A DNA stretch of 64,000 nt from Flavobacterium restrictum (GCF_007097245.1 NZ_VJZT01000001.1:248001-312000), one strand, 5' to 3'. Positions 8,228 through 16,722 are shown, counted from the first letter of the stretch. Numbers and translations are program-made. The notes: generated from the sequence alone by a model not told the origin.

Positions 8228-9280
8228 ATGACAACAATTCAAGGGCCAGCGGTCTTTTTAGCACAATTTATAGGGGATCAAGCCCCATTTAATTCCTTGG
8301 ATGGCATTTGCCAATGGGCAGCTGATTTAGGTTTTAAAGGAATACAAATGCCAACTTTGGACACTCGATTTATCGATCTACAAAAAGCCGCCGAAAGCAA
8401 AACGTATGCTGACGAATTATCGGGAAAAATGGCCTCTTACGGACTTGAAATAACCGAATTATCGACTCATTTACAAGGACAATTGGTAGCGGTTCATCCT
8501 GCTTATGATGATTTTTTTGACGGCTTTGCTCCTGCTGCACTTCGTGGCAATCCAAAAGCCAGACAGGAATGGGCAGTGCAACAGTTAAAATATGCTGCCA
8601 AAGCATCGCAAAATCTAGGTTTAACAGCACATGCTACCTTTAGTGGATCATTGTTATGGCAATATTTTCATCCTTGGCCACAACGGCCTCCCGGTTTAAT
8701 TGAAGAGGGTTTTGCTGAACTAGCCAAAAGATGGTTGCCTATTTTAAACGAATTTGACCATAATGGTGTCGATGTGTGCTATGAAATTCATCCCGGAGAA
8801 GATTTATTTGATGGTGAAACCTATGAAATGTTTCTAAAAGCGGTAAACAATCATTCTAGAGCGTGTTTGTTATACGATCCCTCCCATTTTGTTTTACAGC
8901 AATTGGATTACATTCAATATATTGATTTTTATCACGAACGAATAAAAGCATTTCATGTCAAAGATGCCGAGTTTAATCCAACTGGAAAACAAGGTACTTT
9001 TGGCGGGTATCAAAATTGGGCAAATCGTGCAGGTAGGTATCGCTCACCTGGTGACGGACAAATTGATTTTAAAACAATTTTTAGCAAATTGGCACAATAT
9101 GATTACAAAGGATGGGCTGTGATGGAATGGGAATGTTGCATAAAGAATCAAGAAGATGGTGCTCGTGAAGGAGCTGAATTCATCAAAAATCACATCATAA
9201 AAGTGACCGATAAAGCCTTTGATGATTTTGCTGCTGTAGCAACCAATACCGAGTTAAACAGAAAAAATTTAGGACTTTAA
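8228..9280 (+). CDS. Sugar phosphate isomerase/epimerase-like TIM barrel (cytoplasmic)
   Basis: A 350-residue xylose-isomerase-like (AP endonuclease family 2) TIM barrel with no signal peptide. Likely metal ligands lie in CYEIHPGED (about 184-192), LYDPSHF (about 219-225), FHVKDAEF (about 244-251) and VMEWECC (about 297-303), the usual Glu-Asp-His-Glu arrangement. Members of this fold in such clusters isomerise keto sugars or catalyse elimination from 3-keto glycosides. It sits between the Gfo/Idh/MocA gene and the cytochrome c gene with short spacers. The substrate cannot be read from the sequence. Confidence 0.83.
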   Translation: MTTIQGPAVFLAQFIGDQAPFNSLDGICQWAADLGFKGIQMPTLDTRFIDLQKAAESKTYADELSGKMASYGLEITELSTHLQGQLVAVHPAYDDFFDGFAPAALRGNPKARQEWAVQQLKYAAKASQNLGLTAHATFSGSLLWQYFHPWPQRPPGLIEEGFAELAKRWLPILNEFDHNGVDVCYEIHPGEDLFDGETYEMFLKAVNNHSRACLLYDPSHFVLQQLDYIQYIDFYHERIKAFHVKDAEFNPTGKQGTFGGYQNWANRAGRYRSPGDGQIDFKTIFSKLAQYDYKGWAVMEWECCIKNQEDGAREGAEFIKNHIIKVTDKAFDDFAAVATNTELNRKNLGL

Positions 9281-9292
9281 AAACATAAAATT

Positions 9293-9658
9293 ATGAAAAT
9301 TAAATATTTAGCATTAAGCGTCGTTATAATTACTTTAACTTCTTTTTCTAAAAACAATGTAGACAAAAAGTACAATACGGCAACAGCTATTGTTGTACAA
9401 GCAATTGATGGAGAAAAATTAATTGCAAAAATGGATTGCGTAGGTTGTCATAAAGTAGACAAAAAACTTGTTGGACCAGCTTATGTTGAAATTGCCAAAA
9501 AGTATGAATCTAATGATAAAAACATCAATTATTTAGCTACCAAAATTATCAAAGGTGGTTCCGGTGTTTGGGGTGCGATTCCTATGGCTGCTCATACTAG
9601 TTTGAAAAAAGAAGAAGCCAAAACGATTGCAAAATACATTCTTTCGTTGAAAAAATAA
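9293..9658 (+). CDS. Class I c-type cytochrome, probable electron acceptor of the GMC dehydrogenase
   Basis: A 121-residue secreted monohaem cytochrome c. A hydrophobic signal sequence occupies about residues 1-19, the haem site is CVGCH (49-53), and Met98 in GAIPMAAH is the expected sixth iron ligand. It starts 12 bases after the TIM-barrel gene. Glucoside 3-dehydrogenases of the GMC type use a c-type cytochrome as third component, so this protein probably takes electrons from the flavin to the respiratory chain in the periplasm. A general small periplasmic cytochrome is the alternative. Confidence 0.88.
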   Translation: MKIKYLALSVVIITLTSFSKNNVDKKYNTATAIVVQAIDGEKLIAKMDCVGCHKVDKKLVGPAYVEIAKKYESNDKNINYLATKIIKGGSGVWGAIPMAAHTSLKKEEAKTIAKYILSLKK

Positions 9659-9729
9659 ACGCTTTTGGAAGGCATTTTTCAAAATAAAAACAACTAATTT
9701 ATTCTACACCTTAAATTCCATTTGCAGCA

Positions 9730-11184
9730 ATGAAAGAAGAAAAACAAAAAAACGTACCTACAAATCGGCGGGATTTTTTAAAAACGGGTGCACTTGCTAC
9801 AGCCGCTTTTATGATTGTTCCCCGTCATGTATTGGGACGCGGTTATGTCGCACCAAGCGATAAGTTATTGATTGCCAGTATTGGTGTGGGCGGAAAAGGA
9901 AAATCCGATGTTGCCTATTTTGATAAAAGTGGGAAAGCAAATATCGCTTTTTTATGTGATGTAGATACCCGCAGAGCAGCGGATAGTGTTGCCGCTTTTC
10001 CTAAAGCCAAATTTTACAAAGATTGGCGAGAAATGCTAGATAAAGAACATAAAAATTTTGATGCAGTTTCGGTATCAACTCCCGATCACAATCATGCCAT
10101 ACAGGCTTTTGCAGCCATGCAATTAGGCAAACATGTTTATGTGCAAAAACCAATGGCGCATGATATTTACGAAGCTCGAATCCTGACTCAAGCCGCCAAG
10201 AAATACAAAGTGGTAACCCAAATGGGCAATCAGGGCGCCTCCAATGATGGCACCCGAATCATGAAAGAATGGTATGAAGCGGGTTTGATAGGCGACATAC
10301 ACACGATTCACGCTTGGACAGATCGCCCAGTATGGCCACAAGGAATTCCTTGGTCTACCGCCAAAACTGAAATTCCAAAAGAATTGGATTGGGATCTATG
10401 GCTGGGAACGGCACCCAATAAAAACTATGTCAATAAATTAGTACCTTTTAATTGGCGTGGTTGGTGGGATTATGGAACGGGAGCTTTGGGCGATATGGGC
10501 TGCCATTTGATAGAGGCGCCGTTCTCGATTTTGAATTTAAAATACGCCAAGGATGTGCAATGCAGCGTAGGTTCCGTATATGTTGACGAATTTCAAAGGG
10601 GGTATTTCCCTGAAAGCTGTCCTCCTTCTAGCCACGTTACCTTAACTTTTCCGAAAACTGAAAAAACAAATGGTGACGTGACCTTGCATTGGATGGATGG
10701 CGGTATTCAGCCTGAACGCCCTGCAGAATTAGGTGCTAATGAGATTTTTGGCGATGGAGGAAATGGCACTTTATTTACAGGTACAAAAGGCAAAATGATG
10801 TGCGATACCTATGGCTTAAATCCAAGATTATTGCCGCTTTCTAGAAACGAAAATCTTCAGGTGGCACAAAAGTATGCTCGTGTAACTGGCGGATCTGATG
10901 GGCATTACAAGCAATGGATTGAAGCTGCAATTGCAGGGTATGGTAAACAGGAAGTGAGTTCTCCATTCGAAATTGCTGGCCCTTTGACTGAAGCCTTATT
11001 GATGGCCAATTTAGCCATTAGAGGATACGATATTCAAAAAGAAGTGCTTGGCGAAGAGGTATTTCCTGGACGCTCTGCAAAATTGTTGTGGGATAACGAT
11101 GCCATGAGAATCACCAATTTTGATGAAGTCAACCAATTTGTAAAACGAAATTATCGCGAAGGTTGGAAAAATATTGCGTTATAA
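9730..11184 (+). CDS. Gfo/Idh/MocA-family oxidoreductase with Tat signal (periplasmic)
   Basis: A 484-residue Gfo/Idh/MocA protein with the twin-arginine signal NRRDFLKTG (about 12-20) and a hydrophobic stretch to about residue 36. The Rossmann loop is SIGVGGKGKSDV (about 50-61). The conserved EKP is replaced by QKP (139-141), keeping the Lys. GDMGCHLIEAP (about 253-263) is the active-site block. This long Tat-exported form is common in Bacteroidota sugar-degradation loci, and tightly bound NAD is thought to allow work outside the cytoplasm. With the first Gfo/Idh/MocA gene it gives one oxidoreductase on each side of the inner membrane. Confidence 0.85.
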   Translation: MKEEKQKNVPTNRRDFLKTGALATAAFMIVPRHVLGRGYVAPSDKLLIASIGVGGKGKSDVAYFDKSGKANIAFLCDVDTRRAADSVAAFPKAKFYKDWREMLDKEHKNFDAVSVSTPDHNHAIQAFAAMQLGKHVYVQKPMAHDIYEARILTQAAKKYKVVTQMGNQGASNDGTRIMKEWYEAGLIGDIHTIHAWTDRPVWPQGIPWSTAKTEIPKELDWDLWLGTAPNKNYVNKLVPFNWRGWWDYGTGALGDMGCHLIEAPFSILNLKYAKDVQCSVGSVYVDEFQRGYFPESCPPSSHVTLTFPKTEKTNGDVTLHWMDGGIQPERPAELGANEIFGDGGNGTLFTGTKGKMMCDTYGLNPRLLPLSRNENLQVAQKYARVTGGSDGHYKQWIEAAIAGYGKQEVSSPFEIAGPLTEALLMANLAIRGYDIQKEVLGEEVFPGRSAKLLWDNDAMRITNFDEVNQFVKRNYREGWKNIAL

Positions 11185-11278
11185 ATCAAAAATCATAGGC
11201 TAAATTGTGTATCCTCAAATAGGTACGGATTTAAGTATAATAAAACTGAATTACAACGAATTGTTTTTGTTATGGAGT

Positions 11279-11396
11279 TGCGTGAGGGATGGAAGCAAAC
11301 TACCGAAGTAGTGCGTACAGCCCGACAGCATTAGGAAAAGGGGCTTCTAGCACCTATATTGAATAGCCCCTTTTCCTAATGGTGGCACGCCCAAAG
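11279..11396 (+). repeat. Structured intergenic element, copy 1 (three-way-junction-like)
   Basis: The element starts TGCGTGAGGGATGGAAG and ends GGCACGCCCAAA. GCGTG (11280-11284) can pair with CACGC (11386-11390) to close the structure. Inside are a short hairpin, ACTAC/GTAGT with loop CGAA (11299-11312), the conserved block GCCCGAC (11320-11326) and a perfect 17-bp hairpin (arms 11329-11345 and 11365-11381). A second copy at 32335-32450 shares the ends and the CCCGAC block but has unrelated arm sequences. It lies between the Tat Gfo/Idh/MocA gene and the DUF1080 gene. It could be a small RNA, a cis-acting RNA or a dispersed palindromic repeat. Confidence 0.75.
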
Positions 11397-11450
11397 CAAA
11401 GGAATTGTTACACTTATAAAATTGTGTTTAAAAAATTAAATTATAAAGAA

Positions 11451-12179
11451 ATGAAAAAAAATATTTTTACTGCAGTACTTGCTTTTGCCTTATTTCAAAC
11501 TGTAAATGCGCAAGTTCCAAAAGGCTTTAAGGCCATTTTTGACGGGCAAACCACAACGGGATGGCATACTTATGGAAAAACAACGGTGGGTACCGCTTGG
11601 AAAGTGGAAGATGGGGTTTTGCATTTTGATCCTGCTGCCGCCAAAGATGGGCAAGGAGGTGATCTTGTGACCAATGTAGACTATACTAATTTTCACTTGA
11701 AACTGGAGTGGAAAGTGGCGCCAAAAGCCAATAGCGGTATTATTTTTTATGTAAATGAAGACCCAAAAAAATATAAAAATACGTATGAAACAGGTCTAGA
11801 AATGCAAGTTTTGGACAATGACGGGCATCCCGATGGGAAAATTCCAAAGCACCGATCGGGCGATTTGTATGATTTAATAAAAAGCAGTAGTGAACCCGTA
11901 AAGCCTGTAGGAGAATGGAATACGGCAGAAGTGGTTTGTAAAAACGGAAAGCTTTCTTTGGTTTTGAACGGCGTAATTGTTGTGGAAACCATGCTTTGGG
12001 ATGCTAATTTTAAAACATTGGTTGCAGGAAGTAAATTTGCTGCTTGGGCTGATTTTGGAACGTTCAAAACGGGAAAAATTGCTTTGCAAGATCATGGCGA
12101 AAATGTGTGGTATCGCAACATTTACATTAAAGAATGGAATACACTAAAAGTAACTACTGGTTGCGAAAACGGCATGTAA
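11451..12179 (+). CDS. DUF1080 / 3-keto-disaccharide hydrolase-domain protein, secreted
   Basis: A 242-residue protein with a clear Sec signal (MKKNIFTAVLAFALFQTVNAQ) followed by a DUF1080 domain, a concanavalin-like beta-sandwich. Pfam now calls the family 3-keto-disaccharide hydrolase after work on Bacteroidota enzymes that act on 3-keto glycosides. Typical segments are FKAIFDGQTTTGWHTYG (about 24-40), WKVEDGVLHF, and NSGIIFYVNED (about 97-107). An in-frame ATG at 11379 would start inside the structured repeat and precede the signal peptide, so 11451 is chosen. It is the step that fits best after C3 oxidation by the GMC enzyme, and acts in the periplasm or at the cell surface. Confidence 0.87.
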   Translation: MKKNIFTAVLAFALFQTVNAQVPKGFKAIFDGQTTTGWHTYGKTTVGTAWKVEDGVLHFDPAAAKDGQGGDLVTNVDYTNFHLKLEWKVAPKANSGIIFYVNEDPKKYKNTYETGLEMQVLDNDGHPDGKIPKHRSGDLYDLIKSSSEPVKPVGEWNTAEVVCKNGKLSLVLNGVIVVETMLWDANFKTLVAGSKFAAWADFGTFKTGKIALQDHGENVWYRNIYIKEWNTLKVTTGCENGM

Positions 12180-12238
12180 CAGCAGTAGAAAGCCTAAAAA
12201 AAAACTAAAATAATAACCAAAAACCAATATATAACTAA

Positions 12239-13477
12239 ATGAATACAACAATCCGCTTTAAATTATCTGTAATGATGTTTCTCGAATTTTTTATTTGGGG
12301 GGCATGGTTTGTTACGTTGGGAACTTTTTTAGGAAGTAATCTAAAAGCTACTGGTGCCGAAACTGCAGCCGTATTTTCGACTCAATCATGGGGAGCGATT
12401 ATTGCTCCTTTTATAATTGGTTTGATTGCCGATCGCTATTTTAACGCCGAGAAAATTTTGGGGATTTTGCACATTATTGGTGCTTTTTTGATGTATCAAA
12501 TGTATCAATCACAGGATGTTGGATTGTTTTACACCTACGTTTTGAGCTATATGGTTTTGTACATGCCTACATTGGCGTTAGTAAATTCGGTGGCATTTAA
12601 TCAAATGAACGATCCAGAAAAAGAGTTTGCAAACATCAGAGTTTGGGGTACAATAGGCTGGATTGTTGCGGGATTATCAATTAGTTTTATATTTCATTGG
12701 GATGCTGCCGAAGCAATTTCAGGAGGATTGCTTAAAAATACGTTTCTTTTGGCTGGAATCGCTGCTTTTATTTTGGGTGTTTTTAGTTTTACACTGCCAA
12801 AAACGCCACCAAAAGTGAGTAACGAAAAAATTAAAATTGGTGACATAATTGGGTTAGATGCTTTGAAACTATTGAAGGACAAAAATTTTGCAATATTCTT
12901 TATCTCTTCCATTTTGATTTGTATTCCATTGGCATTTTATTATCAAAATGCACATCCTTTTTTGACGGTGGCAGGAGTTGAAAATCCTACTGGAAAAATG
13001 GCAATTGGTCAAATATCCGAAGCCTTGTTTTTATTACTGATTCCTGTGTTTTTTAGTCGTTTTGGATTCAAAAAAACGATTTTGGTGGGGATGTTGGCAT
13101 GGGCAATTCGCTATGTTTTATTTGCATACGGCAATGGAGGTGATTTGAGTTTTATGCTGATCATAGGAATTGCTTTGCACGGAATATGTTATGATTTTTT
13201 CTTTGTTTCAGGTCAAATTTATACCAATTCCAAAGCTGGTGAAAAATACAAAAGTGCCGCTCAAGGCCTGATAACACTCGCCACTTATGGTGTAGGAATG
13301 TTAATAGGTTTTGCAGTTGCAGGTTGGATTACGGATAATTATAAAACAATAGAAGGCACCACAAACTGGCAGATGGTTTGGATCATACCAGCGGGAATTG
13401 CATTTGTTGTATTCTTGATTTTTGCAGTATTATTTACGGATAAAAACAAAACGCAAGACGCAATTGCTAGCGTTTAA
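12239..13477 (+). CDS. NupG-like MFS transporter (nucleoside:H+ symporter family)
   Basis: A 412-residue membrane protein with about twelve hydrophobic segments. It starts FKLSVMMFLEFFIWGAWFVT and has the first-loop motif GLIADRYFNAEKILGILH, both characteristic of the NupG/XapB nucleoside permease group of MFS. In Bacteroidota these proteins recur in carbohydrate loci, so the cargo here is more likely the keto sugar or freed monosaccharide than a nucleoside. That is inferred from position between DUF1080 and TIM-barrel genes. A paralogue is encoded at 30124-31500. Confidence 0.83.
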   Translation: MNTTIRFKLSVMMFLEFFIWGAWFVTLGTFLGSNLKATGAETAAVFSTQSWGAIIAPFIIGLIADRYFNAEKILGILHIIGAFLMYQMYQSQDVGLFYTYVLSYMVLYMPTLALVNSVAFNQMNDPEKEFANIRVWGTIGWIVAGLSISFIFHWDAAEAISGGLLKNTFLLAGIAAFILGVFSFTLPKTPPKVSNEKIKIGDIIGLDALKLLKDKNFAIFFISSILICIPLAFYYQNAHPFLTVAGVENPTGKMAIGQISEALFLLLIPVFFSRFGFKKTILVGMLAWAIRYVLFAYGNGGDLSFMLIIGIALHGICYDFFFVSGQIYTNSKAGEKYKSAAQGLITLATYGVGMLIGFAVAGWITDNYKTIEGTTNWQMVWIIPAGIAFVVFLIFAVLFTDKNKTQDAIASV

Positions 13478-13487
13478 AAACAAAAAA

Positions 13488-14381
13488 ATGAGTACAAATT
13501 TTGACCGAAGAACCGCTATAAAAGGAATGCTAGCTGGAGCGGCAGTTTTAGGAATTCCAGCTGAATTTTCGGCTTTGGCCAGTCCAAATACGGATGCAAA
13601 AAAAACAGTAGGTATGTTGAAAGGAAACATAAATCATTCGGTGGCACGATGGTGTTTTAATGATTTAGATATAGAAACGCTTTGTATTGAAGCCAAAAAA
13701 ATTGGAATTACAGGAATTGATTTGGTTGGTCCTAAAGATTGGCTCATTTTGCAAAAACACGGTTTGGTGTCTACAATGTGCAATGGTGCCGAAATTAATT
13801 TAGTTGATGGTTTTAATGACCTTCAATTTCATGATGTATTGCTAAAAAATTACACCGAAATGATTCCGCTTGTAGCAAAAGCAGGGTATAAAAATCTAAT
13901 TTGTTTTAGCGGCAGCCGAAGAGGAAAAACCGATGAAGAAGGTTGGAATAATTGCATTATTGGTTTACAAAAACTACTTCCACTAGCCGAAAAATACAAT
14001 GTTACCCTCGTGATGGAATTATTAAATAGCAAAATTGATCATAAAGATTACCAATGTGACCGCACAAGTTGGGGCGTAACGCTGGCAAAACGATTGAATT
14101 CGGAACATTTTAAATTGCTTTTTGATATTTATCACATGCAAATTGACGAAGGCGATATTATTCGAAATATTAGAGAAAATAACGCCTATATTACCCATTT
14201 TCATACCGCTGGAGTTCCTGGGCGAAATGAAATTGATGCCACACAAGAACTCTATTATCCTGCCATAATGAAAGCCATTGCTGCCACTGGTTTTACGGGA
14301 TTTGTAGGGCAGGAATTCATAGCCAAGAATCCGAACAAACTCGCTTCATTGCAGCAAGCCATTACTATTTGTGATATTTAA
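13488..14381 (+). CDS. Tat-exported TIM barrel, hydroxypyruvate isomerase-like
   Basis: A 297-residue xylose-isomerase-like TIM barrel preceded by a twin-arginine signal (FDRRTAIKGML, then a hydrophobic stretch to about residue 31). The segments VMELLNSK (near 182), LLFDIYHMQIDEGD (near 210) and HFHTAGVPGRNEID (near 236) hold the likely metal and catalytic residues and resemble hydroxypyruvate isomerase (Hyi). An earlier in-frame ATG at 13422 lies inside the transporter gene, so I start at 13488, ten bases after its stop. Export suggests it works on the oxidised glycoside in the periplasm. The reaction, isomerisation or elimination, is not determined by sequence. Confidence 0.83.
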   Translation: MSTNFDRRTAIKGMLAGAAVLGIPAEFSALASPNTDAKKTVGMLKGNINHSVARWCFNDLDIETLCIEAKKIGITGIDLVGPKDWLILQKHGLVSTMCNGAEINLVDGFNDLQFHDVLLKNYTEMIPLVAKAGYKNLICFSGSRRGKTDEEGWNNCIIGLQKLLPLAEKYNVTLVMELLNSKIDHKDYQCDRTSWGVTLAKRLNSEHFKLLFDIYHMQIDEGDIIRNIRENNAYITHFHTAGVPGRNEIDATQELYYPAIMKAIAATGFTGFVGQEFIAKNPNKLASLQQAITICDI

Positions 14382-14403
14382 AATTTTAAAAAAAAATAAA
14401 GTT

Positions 14404-15279
14404 ATGATAAAAAGAAGAGATTTTCTAATCAACAGCGGCTTGGCTTTAGGAGCATTAGCAATAGCACCTTCATTTGCTTTTGAAGCAAAAAAGAAACCAA
14501 TAGGAATTCAATTATGGTCTCTGCGAGACACTTTGCCTGGCGATGTCAAAGGCGTTTTGACACAGGTTGGAAAAATAGGTTTTAGCGAAGTAGAAACTTT
14601 TGGCTATTCGGTTTCCAAAGGTTTTTTTGGAACTTCGGTGCCTGATTTTAAGTTAATGCTCGATGATAATGGATTGAAAGCGACAAGTAATCATTTTGAT
14701 TTTAATTCGGTTATTAAAGATGGTAATACGGATATTGTAAAAACCTACATAGAAACGGCAAACCATTTGGGTAGCGAATATATTACTGTGCCGTGGATTT
14801 TGCCTGAATTGCGTGGTACAACTGCCGATGATTACAAAAAACTTGCCTCAAAAATAAACGAAGCAGCTGCACTTTGTGCAGCATCAGGATTAAAATTAGC
14901 GTATCACAATCATGATTTTGAATTCATTAAATTTGGAAACACAACTGGATATGAAATTTTGCTAAACGAAACGGATAAAAAATTAGTCGATTTTGAAATG
15001 GATTTGTATTGGGTTGTTCGTGCGGGATACAATCCTATTGACTTGTTCCAAAAATATCCTAGACGTGTCAAAATGTGGCATGTAAAAGATATGGACAAAC
15101 AAAACCACGATTTCAATGCCGAAATAGGAACGGGTGCAATTGATTTTAGAGCTATTTTTGCCAAAGCCGAACTTTCGGGAATGAAACGATTTTTCTTGGA
15201 GCACGAATCAAATTACAAACCAAATCCTATTGAGTCTGTAGCAACGAGTTTTAACTATATTCAAAAAAGCTTACTTTAA
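14404..15279 (+). CDS. Tat-exported sugar phosphate isomerase/epimerase-like TIM barrel
   Basis: A 291-residue xylose-isomerase-like TIM barrel with the signal KRRDFLINSGLALGALAIA. Sequence landmarks are IGIQLWSLRDTLPGD (about 34-48), KLAYHNHDFEF (about 165-175), VDFEMDLYWV (about 196-205) and KMWHVKDMD (about 224-232). These supply the His, Glu and Asp metal ligands typical of the group. It is the last gene of the cluster, 22 bases after the other exported barrel, and a strong terminator follows. The upstream in-frame ATG at 14371 overlaps the preceding gene and was not used. Together with 8228 and 13488 the cluster holds three TIM barrels, two exported and one cytoplasmic. Confidence 0.84.
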   Translation: MIKRRDFLINSGLALGALAIAPSFAFEAKKKPIGIQLWSLRDTLPGDVKGVLTQVGKIGFSEVETFGYSVSKGFFGTSVPDFKLMLDDNGLKATSNHFDFNSVIKDGNTDIVKTYIETANHLGSEYITVPWILPELRGTTADDYKKLASKINEAAALCAASGLKLAYHNHDFEFIKFGNTTGYEILLNETDKKLVDFEMDLYWVVRAGYNPIDLFQKYPRRVKMWHVKDMDKQNHDFNAEIGTGAIDFRAIFAKAELSGMKRFFLEHESNYKPNPIESVATSFNYIQKSLL

Positions 15280-15300
15280 TTTTTTTTAAGTAACACAAGG

Positions 15301-15330
15301 AATGGGATACTTTTGGGTATCCCATTTTTT
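15301..15330 (+). terminator. Rho-independent terminator of the 3-keto-glycoside cluster
   Basis: A perfect 10-bp stem, AATGGGATAC (15301-15310) with GTATCCCATT (15317-15326), has a six-base loop and runs into TTTT. It lies 22 bases after the last gene of the cluster and marks its end. Confidence 0.88.
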
Positions 15331-15477
15331 ATAGTAAAGTCTTTTTATTAGTCTTTAATTCTCTACAGGATAAGAAACAAGATGTACTTTTTTGGTAAAA
15401 AACGTTAACTTGGATTATTCCTTAAGTTCCCTTTTTATCCGAAGAAATTCTGGGTGCTTTAACCTTGAATTAGTGAA

Positions 15478-16608
15478 TTATTTTTTATTGTTTTTATAAA
15501 GAGATCGTCCCAATGCGGCAAGAAACGGAAATCCAATAGCATCGTATTCATATGCATTGTCATTAAAAATTCCGTCTTTATTGACAAGAATTGTCGCCGA
15601 AACCAGGAATTCAACTTTGTTTTCAACATCAACAATATAGGCACAATCAATTAGCGTTCCATAGGCCTCTCCTACTTTGTTGTATATTTTAATAGTTTTT
15701 GGTATGGACGCTTTGGTATCTCCAAACATAAAAAACTTACAATAACCATCATAATATTCGGCTGGATCGTATCCTGCATTTCTTGGTAAATTCTGCATGG
15801 AGTAAAGTATAAATTCTCGCTCTTTATCAGTTAAATGAAAGCGTTCATTTTCTTTGAAAACTTGAGGAAAAACAATTCTTTTTAACGTATTGTGCATTGT
15901 TTCCAATGAATAATAATTCTTATCAGAAAAATCATAAGGCTTTGCAATTATTTTGTCATTCTCTAAATATCCTATCCCTTTTTTTACTTTTTTAAGTTGC
16001 AATGGAGCAAAAGTATCACAAATTGTTGCTGGAATAGTCGTTACCGAAAAATCATCTTTATACAAAGTAACTGCTTTCATAACTCGACTTCCAGAATGAA
16101 CCGCTGATAATCGATGTGTCACTCTAAAATCCAGCAAACCTTTACTATGCATACTCGTATTCAAATAATCAAATCCAATAAATTCAAACAAATTATTACT
16201 AGCTTCATTATCACTTACAGCAAATATTTTTGATATTTCATCGGAAAATCGGTATTTCTTTAGGTTACCATCAATAGAAAATTCGGTATTTATTGAGGTA
16301 TTGGGTATTGTATTTAACTTTTCTAAAGCCAAGACTGCTATGGGAAATTTCACTACACTTGCAGGATAAAAATAGTTTTTTGAAGCCACATGATATTTGT
16401 AATCCTTAAAAGTGACGGCATTATTCTTATCTCGGATGATTTGAGTATAAATAATTTGCAATTCATATTCTTTTGGATGATCCAAAACCCTTTTAATAAG
16501 ACTATCGTTTGAAGTAAGCGATTGTTGGAGAGGATTGTTTTTGAGATTGGCACAGCCCAAAAGACAAAAAACAACAAAAAAGGATACAATTGCAGCTATT
16601 TTATTCAT
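15478..16608 (-). CDS. Class A beta-lactamase-like serine hydrolase, lipoprotein
   Basis: A 376-residue protein with a lipoprotein signal ending LLGC (Cys19) and the three motifs of the penicillin-recognising fold: S84-x-x-K87 in PASVVKFP, SDN at 132-134, and KVG at 311-313 in place of KTG/KSG. It is longer than a typical class A beta-lactamase (about 290 residues), with extra sequence between SDN and KVG. No Glu-x-x-x-Asn (Glu166) deacylation motif is obvious. A membrane-anchored beta-lactamase, a peptidase or an esterase are all possible. It is transcribed alone, convergent with the 3-keto-glycoside cluster. Confidence 0.7.
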   Translation of the reverse strand: MNKIAAIVSFFVVFCLLGCANLKNNPLQQSLTSNDSLIKRVLDHPKEYELQIIYTQIIRDKNNAVTFKDYKYHVASKNYFYPASVVKFPIAVLALEKLNTIPNTSINTEFSIDGNLKKYRFSDEISKIFAVSDNEASNNLFEFIGFDYLNTSMHSKGLLDFRVTHRLSAVHSGSRVMKAVTLYKDDFSVTTIPATICDTFAPLQLKKVKKGIGYLENDKIIAKPYDFSDKNYYSLETMHNTLKRIVFPQVFKENERFHLTDKEREFILYSMQNLPRNAGYDPAEYYDGYCKFFMFGDTKASIPKTIKIYNKVGEAYGTLIDCAYIVDVENKVEFLVSATILVNKDGIFNDNAYEYDAIGFPFLAALGRSLYKNNKK

Positions 16609-16692
16609 ACCATTTGTTTAAAAAAGTACTGCAATGTAATGAAAATGAGTAGGAAATAAAATAAGAGACGAATAAATTTAAAGTAATTAAAC

Positions 16693-16720
16693 AAAAAAAT
16701 CCGATATTGCTATCGGATTT
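16693..16720 (-). terminator. Terminator after tRNA-Val
   Basis: Ten-bp stem AAATCCGATA (16697-16706) with TATCGGATTT (16711-16720), loop of four. Read on the minus strand it ends in a T run, just downstream of the tRNA 3' end. Confidence 0.85.
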
Positions 16721-16722
16721 TG

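Noticed and set aside
11379..11450. N-terminal extension of the DUF1080 gene
   Set aside because: It would begin inside the structured element and place 24 residues before a clear signal peptide.
15301..15330. Considered as a riboswitch or attenuator
   Set aside because: It follows the last gene of the cluster and has a simple terminator form, so no regulatory role beyond termination is supported.
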